64,000 bases of DNA from Pseudomonas sp. Q2-TVG4-2 (GCF_013620795.1 NZ_LGLW01000005.1:62001-126000); one strand, 5' to 3'; positions 45,411 through 55,521 are shown, counted from the first letter of the stretch. Notes: generated from the letters alone by a model not told the origin. Translations and numbers: made by a program.

Positions 45411-45884
45411 ATGATACGACTTCAAATCAACGGCCAAATCAAGGACGTTGAAGGCCCCGACGACATGCCCTTGCTATGGGCTTTGCGCGATGAGCTCGGG
45501 ATGACCGGAACCAAGTTCGGCTGCGGCATGGCCATGTGCGGGGCCTGCACCGTGCATATGGACGGCGCGGCCATTCGCTCGTGCGTCACCCCGATTTCGG
45601 CGGTGGCCGGGCGGGCGATCTCGACCATCGAAGGGATGGAGGTTGACCCTGTGGGGCAGGTGGTGCAGCAGGCTTGGATCGAGAACAACGTTGCCCAGTG
45701 CGGCTACTGCCAGGCGGGCCAGATCATGACAGCGGTGAGTCTGCTCAAGAGCACAGCCAAGCCCAGCGAAGAGCAGATCGATCAAACCATGAGCGGCAAC
45801 ATTTGCCGCTGCGGCTCCTATCCGCGCATCCGCGCAGCCATCCAGCAGGCTGCTGGCCAACTGGCGCAGGGAGGCCAGCAATGA
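45411..45884 (+). CDS. iorA: Isoquinoline 1-oxidoreductase-type 2Fe-2S subunit
   Basis: The 157-residue protein is the small iron-sulfur subunit of a xanthine-oxidase-family molybdenum hydroxylase of the IorAB or membrane aldehyde dehydrogenase type. The plant-type [2Fe-2S] cluster is bound by [17 protein letters not shown] and a downstream Cys (IRSC). The second cluster is bound in the helical domain by [10 protein letters not shown] and [10 protein letters not shown]. It passes electrons from the molybdenum subunit to an external acceptor. ATG at 45411 has AGGAA upstream. The stop overlaps the iorB start (ATGA). The substrate, an N-heterocycle or an aldehyde, cannot be told from sequence. 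Confidence 0.9.
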   Translation: MIRLQINGQIKDVEGPDDMPLLWALRDELGMTGTKFGCGMAMCGACTVHMDGAAIRSCVTPISAVAGRAISTIEGMEVDPVGQVVQQAWIENNVAQCGYCQAGQIMTAVSLLKSTAKPSEEQIDQTMSGNICRCGSYPRIRAAIQQAAGQLAQGGQQ

Positions 45885-48169
45885 CCATCACATCTGGACT
45901 CTCCCGGCGCGGCTTTCTGCAAGGCAGCCTGGCTGCGCTGACGCTCGCCGTGACGGCCAAGGGGCTGGTCACTGCCGCTTGGGCCGACGACGGCAGCGAG
46001 AAATATGGCGCCGACGGTATGTCCGGCGGGACGGTGGACGATCCGCTGATCTTCGTTTCCATCGCCGAAGACGGTACCGTCACCATCGTCGCGCACCGTG
46101 CCGAGATGGGTACGGGCGTGCGCACCAGCCTGCCGATGGTGGTGGCGGACGAGATGGAAGCGCGCTGGGAGCAGGTCAAGGTCGTGCAAGCCGAGGCTGA
46201 CGAAACGCGCTACGGCAATCAGAACGTGGATGGCTCGCGCAGCGTGCGCCATTTCCTGATGCCCATGCGCCGCGTCGGTGCGGCAGCACGGCAGATGCTC
46301 GAAGCGGCTGCCGCGGCGCGCTGGTCTGTGCCTGTGTCCGAGGTCAAGGCCATCCAGCACGAGGTAGTACACGAGCGTACCGGACGGCGCCTGGGTTACG
46401 GTGAGCTGGCGGTGGATGCGGCCAAGCAACCGGTGCCCAACGCCGACGCACTCAAGCTCAAGGCTCGGGAAGATTTTCGCTACATCGGCAAGGATCGAGT
46501 ACGTCTGGTCGACCTGGAGGCCATTGGCAAGGGCCAGGCCACGTACGGTATGGATATGCGTCTACCCGGCATGGTCTACGCCGTCGTCGCGCGCCCGCCG
46601 GTAGTGGGCGGCAAGGTGCGCCGATTCGATCCAAGTAAAGCGCTGGCCATGCCTGGCGTTATCAAGGTGGTAGAAATACCCGCTATGAATGGCTCACCGG
46701 CCTTCCAGCCTCTGGGTGGCGTGGCGGTCGTCGCGCGCAACACCTGGGCCGCGCATCAGGGGCGTGCTGCGCTGCAAATTGAATGGGACGACGGCGCCAA
46801 CGCCAGCTACGACTCCGGTGAATACCGCCAGACGTTGGAGACTGCTGCACGCAAGGCCGGCAAGGTGGTGCGTGACCATGGCGACGTCGCCCAGGCCTGG
46901 AGCAGGGCGCCCGAGGCCGAACGCCTGGTTGCGGAATACCACGTGCCGCATCTGGCTCATGCCTCGATGGAACCGCCAGTGGCCACCGTGCAGATCCAGG
47001 GTGGCAAGGCCGAGGTCTGGACCTCGATCCAGAATCCGATTGCGGCGCGCGATGCGGTGGCGGCGCGGCTGAAGCTCCAGGCGAAGAACGTCAAGGTCAA
47101 CGTGCTGTTGCTGGGCGGCGGTTTCGGTCGCAAGTCCAAACCCGACTTCGTGGACGAAGCCGCCATCGTCGCCCAGGCCATGCCCGAGGGAACACCGGTC
47201 AAACTGGTATGGACACGGGAAGACGACATCCAGCACGACTACCTGCACACCGTCTCGGTGGAGCGGCTGGAGGCGGTTATCGATAGCCAGGGCCAGGTCA
47301 GCTCCTGGTTGCATCGCAGCGCCGCGCCCACCATCGCTTCGCTGTTCACCGAGGGCGCCATGGGCGAGCAGATGTTCGAATCGGCGATGTCGGCGATCAA
47401 CATGCCTTACCGCATTCCGAACGTGCGGGTGGAAACCGCCGCAGTGCCTGCCCACGCCCGCATCGGCTGGTTCCGCTCGGTGGCCAACATTCCGCATGCC
47501 TTTGCGGCGCAATGCTTTATCGCCGAACTCGCACATCGCGCAGGCAAGGATCATCGGCAGTTCGCCCTCGACCTGATCGGCCCCGCGCGTCGGATCGATC
47601 CGGGTACGATGGCCGACACCTGGAACTACACCGAGTCGCCCGAGCGTTACCCCTACGACACTGGCCGCCTGCGTGGCGTGATCGAAGCCGCATGCGAGGG
47701 AGCAGGGTGGGGGCGCGAGTTGCCGGAGGGCCATGGTCTGGGGCTGGCGTTCTGCTACAGCTTCCTCAGCTACACGGCCGCCGTGGTCGAGGTGGCGGTG
47801 GACGACAAGGGGATGGTGCGCGTGCTGAGCGTGGACATGGCGATGGACTGCGGCCCGCAGATCAATCCCGAGCGTATCCGCGCCCAGCTCGAAGGCGGCG
47901 CCATCATGGGCCTGAGCCTGGCACTGAGCAGCGAGATCACTTTCGCCAAGGGCCGGGTGGTTCAGAGCAACTTCCATGACTACGAGGTGTTGCGCCATAA
48001 CGCTTCGCCGCGGGTGATCCGCACTCATCTGGTCAACGATGACCACAACCTGCCGCCCGGCGGTGTCGGTGAGCCGCCGGTGCCGCCCGTAGCTCCAGCG
48101 CTGTGCAACGCCATCTTCGCCGCCACCGGCAAGCGCGTGCGTAGCCTGCCGGTGCGGACGGTGGCGTAG
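45881..48169 (+). CDS. iorB: Isoquinoline 1-oxidoreductase-type molybdopterin subunit, Tat-exported
   Basis: The 762-residue molybdenum-binding subunit begins with a Tat signal ([19 protein letters not shown]), so the IorAB-type complex is probably periplasmic; IorA would be co-exported. Typical regions are [20 protein letters not shown], the second-domain [36 protein letters not shown], and the C-terminal [14 protein letters not shown] with the catalytic Glu region. The frame is intact. No cytochrome c subunit or XdhC/MobA-like insertion factor lies next to it, though such partners often do. It is translationally coupled to iorA by ATGA. Confidence 0.9.
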   Translation: MTITSGLSRRGFLQGSLAALTLAVTAKGLVTAAWADDGSEKYGADGMSGGTVDDPLIFVSIAEDGTVTIVAHRAEMGTGVRTSLPMVVADEMEARWEQVKVVQAEADETRYGNQNVDGSRSVRHFLMPMRRVGAAARQMLEAAAAARWSVPVSEVKAIQHEVVHERTGRRLGYGELAVDAAKQPVPNADALKLKAREDFRYIGKDRVRLVDLEAIGKGQATYGMDMRLPGMVYAVVARPPVVGGKVRRFDPSKALAMPGVIKVVEIPAMNGSPAFQPLGGVAVVARNTWAAHQGRAALQIEWDDGANASYDSGEYRQTLETAARKAGKVVRDHGDVAQAWSRAPEAERLVAEYHVPHLAHASMEPPVATVQIQGGKAEVWTSIQNPIAARDAVAARLKLQAKNVKVNVLLLGGGFGRKSKPDFVDEAAIVAQAMPEGTPVKLVWTREDDIQHDYLHTVSVERLEAVIDSQGQVSSWLHRSAAPTIASLFTEGAMGEQMFESAMSAINMPYRIPNVRVETAAVPAHARIGWFRSVANIPHAFAAQCFIAELAHRAGKDHRQFALDLIGPARRIDPGTMADTWNYTESPERYPYDTGRLRGVIEAACEGAGWGRELPEGHGLGLAFCYSFLSYTAAVVEVAVDDKGMVRVLSVDMAMDCGPQINPERIRAQLEGGAIMGLSLALSSEITFAKGRVVQSNFHDYEVLRHNASPRVIRTHLVNDDHNLPPGGVGEPPVPPVAPALCNAIFAATGKRVRSLPVRTVA

Positions 48170-48701
48170 CGCAAGCTGCGTAAGCCTGCTCTTGATCGCC
48201 TGGCAGACCGATAAGGTCAGTCGGGCACGAGCGGTCAGTTACTTCGCAACGTACCAGCGCTGGTGGGATGCAGGAATGGCGAAGCCGGATGCGAGGCATA
48301 GATACGCAACAGCTAGAGCTGCCTGTTATTGAATGATCCGTTGCTAGAGAACGCGTTCATTAATCAGCCTAACGCACCACTAACGAAACCACCCGTACTT
48401 CGCATAATGCATATTATGTTAAATAAGGTATCGCGACGTCAGACTCTAGCACTCTCTACCAATCATTGTTCTTATAACCAATAGCCGCGTCTGGTCCATG
48501 CTCAAGACGCCTAGCAGTCGTTCATCGCACATAGCCATGAACGCCGTACGCAACAAACGTATTCGCTACGTCGCAGCTGGCATTCCAAGCGTCGCTACGG
48601 ATGCCGCTACCCGTCGAACACTCATATCAAAATGCCATTACGCCTTGACTCCCTCGCGATGGGCGCTTGGGGACGTCGCGAAACCATCCGAGAGTCGTCG
48701 A
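48170..48701. other. Non-coding gap with an AT-rich inverted repeat upstream of the chemoreceptor gene
   Basis: No gene is supported in these 532 bp. The open frame starting at 48498 merges into the chemoreceptor but adds 68 residues before its transmembrane start, so it is not used. CATAAT (48403-48408) and ATTATG (48413-48418) form an inverted repeat around GCAT in an AT-rich stretch (48400-48435) that suits a promoter or operator. Confidence 0.4.
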
Positions 48702-50642
48702 ATGAATATCGATAAAAAGTTGACCTTGGCATTTGTCACCATCTCGTGCGTTCCAATTCTTCTGGTTGCCGCGGTAGTCATCTACAACTTGCGCACACAG
48801 GCTGAGGCCGATTTCCTTGACGGAAGCGTTCGGGAGATCCGCCAGATCAGCAACTCCATGAATGTATTTTTCAAAGGTATCAGCGAGAACGTCGATTATC
48901 TGACGAAGGAACCGCAAATTGTCGCCGCCCCGCTGCTGAAGGACTATTCCTCGGCGGATGCGCCAAGCACGCCTTTGCCTGAAACCAACCAGGCTATAGA
49001 AAGCATTTTCGACCGCTTCGCCAAGTCGCACCCGACTACGGCCTATCTGTCCTACGGGCGTGTTGATGGTGGCTACGCCATCTGGCCGGGCGACCCCGAC
49101 CTCAAGAGTTATGACCCCCGCGTTCGTCCCTGGTACAAGACGGCAATAGCGGCCCCAGGCAAGACGCTGCACACCGCAGCCTATTACTGGGCGCCGGATG
49201 ATGCCGTACTGATCGGCACCGTACGCACGGTTAATGACAACCAAGGCAACTTGGCGGGCGTGGTGGGCGTGGATGTATCGCTCAGGCAGCTCACCGACAT
49301 GGTCAAACAGATTAAGATCGGTCAAACCGGCTATCTGATGCTTGTAGAAGGCAGTGGCAACGTATTGGTCGACCCCAGCAACTCGGAGCACAACTTCAAA
49401 TCGCTCGCTGACCTGGGCGGCGATTATGCCAAGATGGCCGGCATCGAAGGGCTGGCGGAAGTTGAACTCAACGGAACGCGCTACATGGCCAACGTATGGA
49501 CCTCGCCGACGCTGGGCTGGCACTTCATCGGTTTGATCGAGCGCAGCGAAGTGATGGCCAAGGCCAACGCGCTGGCGTGGCAGATCGGCGTCATCGTGTT
49601 GATTCTGGCGGTTATCTTCGCGTTCGTGGGTGCCCTGTTCGCCAAACTCATCGTGAGTCCTATCCGCAGTGTCGCCAGTGGGCTGGAAAACATCGCGCAA
49701 GGCGAAGGCGACCTGACGCGCAGCCTCGTCGTGCAAGGCAAGGACGAAACCGCGTCGCTGGCGCGTTGGTTCAATCAGTTCCTCGGCGCCATCCGGCAGT
49801 TGGTGCAGCGCATCATCGAGGCGTCGGCAGCCCTGCGACTGACTTCTGAAGGCTCGACTCGCGTCGCTCAGGACATGACCGACGTGGCCGAGCGCCAGCG
49901 TGGTGCGGTAGAGATGGTATCCACGGCATTCAACGAGATGGTCGCGACCGCCAACGAAGTGGCGCGCTCATGCAGCGCGGCCGCCACCTCCGCCGACGAT
50001 GGTCAGCGCCAGGCCCATGCCGGGCAGGCACAGATCGAGGCCGCCACTGAAAGCGTTACACGCCTGAGCGAGAACCTGAAGCAGTCGGCTATGGCGTTGC
50101 AGACCCTGGAGCAGGACAGCCAGAACATTAACGCTATTTTGAGCACCATCAGTTCCATCGCCGAACAGACCAACCTGCTTGCGCTCAATGCGGCCATCGA
50201 AGCCGCTCGGGCCGGCGATCAGGGGCGCGGTTTCGCGGTCGTGGCCGACGAAGTCCGAGCGCTAGCCAAGCGGACAGCCGACTCTACCGGCGAGATCGAT
50301 AGCCTCCTGGGTGGGCTTGCGCGGCAAACCCAAGAAGTTACGCGCCAGATGCAGAACAGTCTGAAAATATCGCAGGCCAGCGTCGAGGGCATCAGTCTGG
50401 CCAGCCAGAGCTTCGAGCAGATCCGAGGCGCTGTGGATCACATTCGCGACCAGAACACCCAGATCGCCACGGCTGCCGAGGAGCAACACCAAGTCGCAGA
50501 GGAGATCAACCGGCACGTCGCGCAGATCCAGGACGATGCGCTGTTGGTGGAAAACCTTGCGCAATCTGCGCATCGCGACTCGGAGGAGCTGGCCCAGTTG
50601 TCCGAGCAACTGCAAAGTCTGGTCGGACGCTTCAGAACCTAG
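48702..50642 (+). CDS. Methyl-accepting chemotaxis protein with dCache sensor
   Basis: The 646-residue chemoreceptor has TM1 at residues 7-30 ([20 protein letters not shown]). The periplasmic double Cache domain (about 35-290) shows [20 protein letters not shown] and [19 protein letters not shown]2 ([20 protein letters not shown]) leads to a HAMP domain. The cytoplasmic signalling domain has the highly conserved tip [20 protein letters not shown] followed by [15 protein letters not shown]. It controls flagellar bias through CheA/CheW; dCache ligands are often amino acids, organic acids or polyamines, and the ligand here is unknown. The ATG at 48702 is at the canonical position. No CheR-type pentapeptide tail is visible at the C-terminus. 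Confidence 0.93.
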   Translation: MNIDKKLTLAFVTISCVPILLVAAVVIYNLRTQAEADFLDGSVREIRQISNSMNVFFKGISENVDYLTKEPQIVAAPLLKDYSSADAPSTPLPETNQAIESIFDRFAKSHPTTAYLSYGRVDGGYAIWPGDPDLKSYDPRVRPWYKTAIAAPGKTLHTAAYYWAPDDAVLIGTVRTVNDNQGNLAGVVGVDVSLRQLTDMVKQIKIGQTGYLMLVEGSGNVLVDPSNSEHNFKSLADLGGDYAKMAGIEGLAEVELNGTRYMANVWTSPTLGWHFIGLIERSEVMAKANALAWQIGVIVLILAVIFAFVGALFAKLIVSPIRSVASGLENIAQGEGDLTRSLVVQGKDETASLARWFNQFLGAIRQLVQRIIEASAALRLTSEGSTRVAQDMTDVAERQRGAVEMVSTAFNEMVATANEVARSCSAAATSADDGQRQAHAGQAQIEAATESVTRLSENLKQSAMALQTLEQDSQNINAILSTISSIAEQTNLLALNAAIEAARAGDQGRGFAVVADEVRALAKRTADSTGEIDSLLGGLARQTQEVTRQMQNSLKISQASVEGISLASQSFEQIRGAVDHIRDQNTQIATAAEEQHQVAEEINRHVAQIQDDALLVENLAQSAHRDSEELAQLSEQLQSLVGRFRT

Positions 50643-50970
50643 TCACAGCGATACAGCACGCACAGATCTGAGCATCTGCATCTGTGCATGCTGATACTCT
50701 TCTGTATCAAGCCGCCTGGATGGGCAGAGGTTCCGGTTGTCGCCCGCCGCGTTTCCCTGCACCGCCTTGAGCCCTGTTAATTCAGCTGTTGGTGTATCTC
50801 CGCAGTAATCCGTTGCCCCCGTTTCGTTGATTCCGGTCCAGGAATCATCGTCGCCCTGCTCTTCTAACTACCGTTCTTCGGGGCGCGCAGAGCTCCTGAT
50901 CTCGTTCATGCTGTGCTTCCGAGCGTCCACCGCCGCGCCGCCATTGCGACAAGCGCGGCCTACTCGTCGG
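50643..50970. other. Convergent gap with a nested stem-loop (50650-50708)
   Basis: No gene is supported. Just after the chemoreceptor stop, GCACAGAT (50660-50667) pairs with ATCTGTGC (50680-50687). This helix can extend through CAGCA (50654-50658) with TGCTG (50689-50693). Alternatively GATACAG (50650-50656) pairs with CTGTATC (50702-50708). The two outer pairings compete for 50654-50656. No T-run follows. It could be a terminator processed by Rho, or an RNA 3' end structure. The remainder to 50970 is unremarkable. Confidence 0.4.
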
Positions 50971-52017
50971 TTATTGGTTCTGCAGAACCACGGTGCGTAT
51001 GTCGTCTGCCAATTGGCGTACACGGTCCTCGCTGGTGTCCCATGAGCACATGAAGCGTGCGCCGCCGACGCCGATGAATGTGTAGAACATCCAGCCGCAA
51101 CTTCTGAGTGCCTCCAGTGCCAACGGCGGAATGCTTACGAAGACGCCATTGGCCTCGACGGGAAACATCAGTTCCACGCCCGGCACATCGCTGATCAGTT
51201 CGGCGAGCAATTGGGCGCAGCTGTTGGCGTGTTCGGCGTATTTCATCCAGGCGTTGGTCTCCAGCAAACCCACCCATGGCGCGGATAGAAAGCGCATCTT
51301 GGATGCCAGCTGGCCGGCCTGCTTGCAGCGGTATTCGAAATCCTCGGCCAGGACCCGGTTGAAAAACAGGATCGCTTCGCCCACGGCCATACCGTTCTTT
51401 GTCCCGCCGAAACAGAGCACGTCCACCCCGGATTTCCAGCTCAGCTCTGCCGGTGACAGGCCGAGAAATGCGCAGGCATTGGCGAAACGTGCGCCATCCA
51501 TATGCACATGTAGCCCCAGCTCCTTGCAGGTATCGCTGATGGCTCGTAGCTCGTCTGGCCGATAGACAGTGCCGATCTCGGTGGCTTGGGTAATGCTAAC
51601 GACGCGTGGTTTGGGGTAATGGATGTCCTTGCGCTTCAATGCGATTTCGCGGATTGCCGCTGGCGTAAGTTTGCCCTGCTCGGTCCGCGCCACTAACAGC
51701 TTCGAGCCGTTGGAGAAAAATTCAGGCGCACCGCATTCGTCAGTTTCGATATGCGCAATATCGCCACAGATCACGCTGTGATAACTCTGGCATAGCGAAG
51801 ACAGCGCCAGGGAATTCGCAGCGGTGCCATTGAATGCGAAGAACACTTCGCAATCGGTCTCGAACAACTGCCGGAAATGATCGGCGGCGCGTGTCGTCCA
51901 CAGGTCGTCGCCATAGGCACGGTCGTGGCCCTGGTTCGCCCGAGCCATGGCTTCCCAGGCTTCCGGGCAGATGCCTGAATAGTTGTCGCTGGCAAATTGC
52001 TGATTGGCGGTAGTCAT
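50971..52017 (-). CDS. ltaE: Low-specificity L-threonine aldolase
   Basis: LtaE cleaves L-threonine or allo-threonine to glycine and acetaldehyde with pyridoxal phosphate. The 348-residue protein begins QQFASDNYSGICPEAWEAM, then GDDLWTTRAADHF, HIETDECGAPEFFSNGSKLL and HMDGARFANACAFLG. The PLP lysine is in LCFGGTKNGMAVGEA (about residue 208). The ATG at 52017 is preceded by AAAGAGG. It is last in a likely operon with two DUF202 genes (23 bp to the upstream stop). The C-terminal region (FYTFIGVGGARFMCSWDT) is the family type. Confidence 0.93.
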   Translation of the reverse strand: MTTANQQFASDNYSGICPEAWEAMARANQGHDRAYGDDLWTTRAADHFRQLFETDCEVFFAFNGTAANSLALSSLCQSYHSVICGDIAHIETDECGAPEFFSNGSKLLVARTEQGKLTPAAIREIALKRKDIHYPKPRVVSITQATEIGTVYRPDELRAISDTCKELGLHVHMDGARFANACAFLGLSPAELSWKSGVDVLCFGGTKNGMAVGEAILFFNRVLAEDFEYRCKQAGQLASKMRFLSAPWVGLLETNAWMKYAEHANSCAQLLAELISDVPGVELMFPVEANGVFVSIPPLALEALRSCGWMFYTFIGVGGARFMCSWDTSEDRVRQLADDIRTVVLQNQ

Positions 52018-52040
52018 CTAAGCCTCTTTGAGTTGCTGCC

Positions 52041-52415
52041 TCAGCTACTGATCGGCAAGAAAATAACGGTATAAAGCCCTAGCGCGCCGAGTACGGATAC
52101 CGAAGCGCCTAGCCATAGGACGGAGACAGCATCGGCATGAATGCGTCCGCTCTTCAGACCGCTGGCGCTGCGTGCGTAACGATGCTTTTGCGTGGTCCAG
52201 ATCCCCAGCGATGTAGCCAACGACAGCGCAACCAGCGTGCCGACAAAAAAACCGTGATATGGCATCCAGCGCAAGAAAAGCGCACTGACGGTAATCATGG
52301 TGAGCAGCGTTCTGCCCCAGGCCAACGAGGTGCGCTCTGGTTGAAGCCCAGGGTCCTCATGCAGTGGCGGTGGTGGCGGTTTTGGCTCCAGGCGGCGACG
52401 AAAGGATATCTGCAT
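52041..52415 (-). CDS. DUF202 family membrane protein (second of a pair)
   Basis: The 124-residue protein has a Pro-rich N-terminus (RRLEPKPPPPPLHEDPG) and the DUF202 motif LQPERTSLAWGRTLL. Three hydrophobic segments follow (residues about 38-60, 61-76, 96-120; for example GFFVGTLVALSLATSLGIW). DUF202/YidH proteins are small inner membrane proteins of unknown function. The start ATG is two bases past the stop of the other DUF202 gene. The Pro-rich start with RTSLAWGRT identifies the YidG-like partner of a YidH/YidG pair. Confidence 0.85.
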   Translation of the reverse strand: MQISFRRRLEPKPPPPPLHEDPGLQPERTSLAWGRTLLTMITVSALFLRWMPYHGFFVGTLVALSLATSLGIWTTQKHRYARSASGLKSGRIHADAVSVLWLGASVSVLGALGLYTVIFLPISS

Positions 52416-52417
52416 GG

Positions 52418-52798
52418 TCAGCTACGAAGTGCGACAAAACTGATCAGAACCAGTGTAACCAAGGTGCCGCCAATCGACAGAATCGGAATCAGCAGCGGAA
52501 ACGGCAAGGGGCCGCTGTGGCGCATGGCTCGCTCGATGCTCAACCAACGGACGCACGCCGTAGAGCTGATAAACATCGCAAGCAGCAGCAGTGAGATCGA
52601 TAGGACCTTACGCACCTCAAGCGAAAAAATTCCGCCGGCAAAGGCTTCGACTGCCACACCACCAGCCAGTAACGCCAGAGACGTACGGATCCAGGCGAGA
52701 AAGGTTCGTTCGTTGGCCAGGGTGAACCGCGGATCGGGTTCCTTTCCGCCGGATAACAACCGGTGACTCCAGCGACTTCGTTCCATTGGGTGATGCAT
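52418..52798 (-). CDS. DUF202 family membrane protein, YidH-like (first of a pair)
   Basis: The 126-residue protein shows the YidH motif ANERTFLAWIRTSLALLAGG and three predicted membrane helices (about 43-65, 68-90, 103-122; for example FPLLIPILSIGGTLVTLVLI). The function is unknown. Two starts are possible: the ATG at 52798 lies directly behind GGAG with no spacer, and the ATG at 52786 (MERSRWSHRLL) lies 12 bases after it. The second is a somewhat better distance, but neither is ideal, so the start is uncertain by four residues. It is paired with the YidG-like gene two bases downstream. Confidence 0.85.
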   Translation of the reverse strand: MHHPMERSRWSHRLLSGGKEPDPRFTLANERTFLAWIRTSLALLAGGVAVEAFAGGIFSLEVRKVLSISLLLLAMFISSTACVRWLSIERAMRHSGPLPFPLLIPILSIGGTLVTLVLISFVALRS

Positions 52799-53021
52799 CT
52801 CCGATCAGGTGGGGTTAACGGATGACGAGCTTCGCTCTTTGTGCCTCGTTTCGTGCGCTACCTGGCGCCAGCGTGGCTGGAAATGGAGCGGGAACAGCCC
52901 TCGGTTCATTCAAACAGAAACGCCGCTCCCCTGCAGGCTCCATTACGACCACTCGTATCGGTGATCTGAACATCAAGCCTCATGCTAATGTGCGCCGTCG
53001 CAAACCACCCTGGAGAGATTC

Positions 53022-53513
53022 ATGTTGCTTCGCATGGTTACCGCTCTTGTGCTTGGCACAGCCCCCCTGACGGTCATGGCAGACGATCATATGCACGCTC
53101 ATCATTCAATGACCGGAGCGCCTACCGTTACGCAGGTATGGTCCCGGGCCATGCCGCCAATCGCCCCGACCGGCGCGGTGTATTTCACCTTGAGAAACCC
53201 TGGCGACACGCCGGATCGGCTGACCGGTGTAAAAACAACCCGTGCCGAGAAAGCCGAGCTGCATACACATGTCCATAAGGGTGATGTGATGCGAATGAAG
53301 CGTATCGACTCGGTCGAGGTACCGGCCGGCGGTGAGGTGGCGTTCAAACCGGGCAGCAGCCACGTGATGCTGTTCAAACTGAGCGAACCGCTGGTGGCCG
53401 GCGAGCATTTTCCGCTAACGCTGATTTTCGAGAACGCCGGTGAGGTGATCGTCGATGTCGCAATTCAGGAGCAGGCGCCGGAGCCAAGCACCCACGTGCA
53501 CGAACATCACTGA
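53022..53513 (+). CDS. PCu(A)C-type periplasmic copper chaperone
   Basis: The 163-residue protein has a signal peptide (LLRMVTALVLGTAPLTVMA) and the PCuAC fold, with PTVTQVWSRAMPPIAPTGAV, ELHTHVHKGDVMRMKRID and GSSHVMLFKL matching the H..M...H.M copper-binding pattern. It binds Cu(I) in the periplasm, in characterised members delivering copper for cytochrome oxidase assembly. The mature N-terminus (DDHMHAHHSM) and the C-terminus (HVHEHH) are extra histidine-rich, which could bind Cu(II) as well. GGAGAG precedes the ATG. It stands alone, with no cox or SCO gene adjacent. Confidence 0.9.
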   Translation: MLLRMVTALVLGTAPLTVMADDHMHAHHSMTGAPTVTQVWSRAMPPIAPTGAVYFTLRNPGDTPDRLTGVKTTRAEKAELHTHVHKGDVMRMKRIDSVEVPAGGEVAFKPGSSHVMLFKLSEPLVAGEHFPLTLIFENAGEVIVDVAIQEQAPEPSTHVHEHH

Positions 53514-53520
53514 CATCGCC

Positions 53521-53562
53521 GATCCGGGAGCGGAAGCCTTGTCAGGTTTCCGCTCCCGGATC
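53521..53562 (+). terminator. Long perfect hairpin after the copper chaperone gene
   Basis: GATCCGGGAGCGGAA (53521-53535) pairs with TTCCGCTCCCGGATC (53548-53562). The stem extends by GCC against GGT (with one G-T pair), giving 18 bp around a TTGTCA loop. It begins eight bases after the stop codon at 53513. No T-run follows, so it may act as a 3' stabiliser or bidirectional terminator. The remainder to 53663 shows no gene. Confidence 0.6.
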
Positions 53563-53663
53563 GGATCGGCTGAACGACGGCCCCTCCTCCTCGCTCCTTG
53601 TATCCGCGGTCAGAACCGCAGCCCCGACCGTTCTCTGCATAAAAAAGCAGCGTCGGTTCGTGA

Positions 53664-55022
53664 TCAGATCCCCGTGGGCGTGCGCATGGTCACGAACTCT
53701 TCGGCCGCCGTTGGGTGGATACCGACGGTATCGTCGAAGATTCGCTTGGTAGCGCCCGCCTTCAATGCTACGGCCATGCCTTGGATGATCTCGCCAGCTT
53801 CCGGTCCGGCCATATGGCAGCCCAGCACCTTATCGGTTTCGGCATCAACCACCAGCTTCATCAGGCTGCGCTCTAGGCTACTAGTCATGGTCAGCTTCAT
53901 CGGGCGGAAGCGGCTCTCGAACAGCACTACCTTGTGGCCCTGCTTGCGCGCTTCCTCTTCGGTGAGGCCGACCGTCGCCATGTTCGGCAGGCTGAACACC
54001 GCCGTGGCGATGGTGTTGTAATCAACCGGCCGATATTCCTCGGGTTTGAAGAGCTGACGGGCCACCGCCATACCTTCTGCAAGGGCGACTGGCGTCAGTT
54101 GAATTCGACCGATCACATCGCCAATCGCCAGGATCGATGGCGTCGAGGTCCGGAACTGCTCGTCAACCGCAATGAAGCCGCGGTCATCCAACGCGACATC
54201 GAGCTTCTGCAGCCCTAGCCCGTCGAGCATCGGCCGACGGCCCGTGGCGTACAGGATGCAGTCCGCCTCCAGCGTCCGACCATCTTTCAACGTGGCGAGC
54301 AGGCTGCCATCGGACTGTTTGTCGATCCGCGCAATGTCGGCGTTGAATTGCAGGTCGATGTCCTTCTTGATCATCTCGTCCTTGAGATGGTCGCGCAGCG
54401 AACCATCAAAGCCGCGCAGGAACAGCTCGCCCCGATACAGCAGTTTGGTATCGGCGCCACAGCCATGGAAAATCGATGCGAATTCAACGGCAATGTAGCC
54501 ACCGCCGACTACCAATACGCGGCGCGGCAGCTTGTCGAGATAGAAGGCTTCGTTGGACGTGATGGCGTGCTCGCGACCCGGTATCTCCGGCACGAAGGGC
54601 CAGCCGCCGGTGGCGATCAGAATATGTTCAGCACTGTAATGCTGACCTTCGACTTCGACGGTGTGGGCGTCGATCAGGCGCGCATGCGCCTGCAGCAGCG
54701 TAACGCCGCTATCGATCAGTAAGTTCTTGTAGATGCCATTGAGCCGCTGAATTTCGTGGTCCTTGTTGGCGATCAGGGCCTTCCAGTCGAAGGTCGCGCC
54801 GTCGATAGTCCAGCCGTAGCCTTGGGCTTGGCCGATGTCTTCGGCATAGTGGGCGCCGTAGACCAGCAGTTTCTTCGGCACGCAGCCGACATTCACGCAG
54901 GTGCCACCCAGATAACGGCTTTCGGCGACCGCGACGCGGGCACCGTAGCCGGCTGCGAAACGGGCCGCACGGACGCCACCGGACCCTGCGCCGATGACGA
55001 ATAGATCGAAGTCGTAAGCCAT
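53664..55022 (-). CDS. gor: Glutathione-disulfide reductase
   Basis: The 452-residue FAD flavoprotein reduces glutathione disulfide with NADPH. The FAD-binding motif is [18 protein letters not shown], and the redox cysteines are in [19 protein letters not shown], the glutathione-reductase form. The NADPH motif is [16 protein letters not shown], and the C-terminal interface has [16 protein letters not shown] with the catalytic His. The start at 55022 ([11 protein letters not shown]) fits the family, with GGGAGA upstream; an in-frame start 11 codons earlier is unlikely. It is divergent from the glyoxalase-fold gene. Confidence 0.95.
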   Translation of the reverse strand: MAYDFDLFVIGAGSGGVRAARFAAGYGARVAVAESRYLGGTCVNVGCVPKKLLVYGAHYAEDIGQAQGYGWTIDGATFDWKALIANKDHEIQRLNGIYKNLLIDSGVTLLQAHARLIDAHTVEVEGQHYSAEHILIATGGWPFVPEIPGREHAITSNEAFYLDKLPRRVLVVGGGYIAVEFASIFHGCGADTKLLYRGELFLRGFDGSLRDHLKDEMIKKDIDLQFNADIARIDKQSDGSLLATLKDGRTLEADCILYATGRRPMLDGLGLQKLDVALDDRGFIAVDEQFRTSTPSILAIGDVIGRIQLTPVALAEGMAVARQLFKPEEYRPVDYNTIATAVFSLPNMATVGLTEEEARKQGHKVVLFESRFRPMKLTMTSSLERSLMKLVVDAETDKVLGCHMAGPEAGEIIQGMAVALKAGATKRIFDDTVGIHPTAAEEFVTMRTPTGI

Positions 55023-55094
55023 GAACTGTTGTCTCCCTTGTAGAACGCACAGCATAACCCAGGCTATCGGCCTGATTCATTCAAGGAGTGCCGC

Positions 55095-55517
55095 ATGCGC
55101 CCTACCCTGACCCACCTCGCGTTGCACGTACCCGACCTTGACGCGTGCATCACCTTCTATGCGCAGTTCTGCGCAATGCGCGTGTTCCACGAGCGCGCCG
55201 GAAAAGGCTCGCGCATCGTCTGGATGGCTGAGCCCGGCAAAGAGCGTGAGTTCATCTTTGTGATCATGCCGGGCGGCCAGGATCGTAAGCTTGCTGACAA
55301 CGACTACAGCCATTTCGGTTTTGCACTTCAGAGTCGCGGCGAAGTCGATGCGATTGCGGCACGTGCGCGCCAGGCTGGCTGTCTCATCTGGGAACCACGC
55401 GACGAACCCTATCCGGTCGGCTATTACTGTGGCGTTCGAGATCCGGCTGGCAACTACGTCGAGTTCAGCTACGGGCAGCCTTTGGGGCCGGGTGCCGAAG
55501 ACATGCCGACCCCATGA
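55095..55517 (+). CDS. VOC (glyoxalase/bleomycin resistance) family protein
   Basis: The 140-residue protein has the vicinal oxygen chelate fold: THLALHVPDLDACITFYAQF, then FAMRVFHE-like CAMRVFHERAG, HFGFALQSRGEVDAIAARAR and YCGVRDPAGNYVEFSYGQPL. Conserved His in THLALHV and the Glu in NYVEFSY suit a metal site. It might be a glyoxalase I-like isomerase or a hydrolase of a glutathione-linked substrate; the divergent gor gene gives weak support. Substrate unknown. ATG at 55095 has AAGGAG upstream. It ends at a bidirectional terminator shared with galU. Confidence 0.88.
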   Translation: MRPTLTHLALHVPDLDACITFYAQFCAMRVFHERAGKGSRIVWMAEPGKEREFIFVIMPGGQDRKLADNDYSHFGFALQSRGEVDAIAARARQAGCLIWEPRDEPYPVGYYCGVRDPAGNYVEFSYGQPLGPGAEDMPTP

Positions 55518-55521
55518 AAAC

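Noticed and set aside
46694-48046. A 450-codon open frame antisense to iorB
   Set aside because: It is His/Arg-rich with no recognisable motif, typical of an antisense shadow in high-GC DNA.
48498-48701. 68-residue N-terminal extension of the chemoreceptor
   Set aside because: The canonical chemoreceptor start with TM1 is at 48702, and the extension has no similarity or convincing ribosome binding site.
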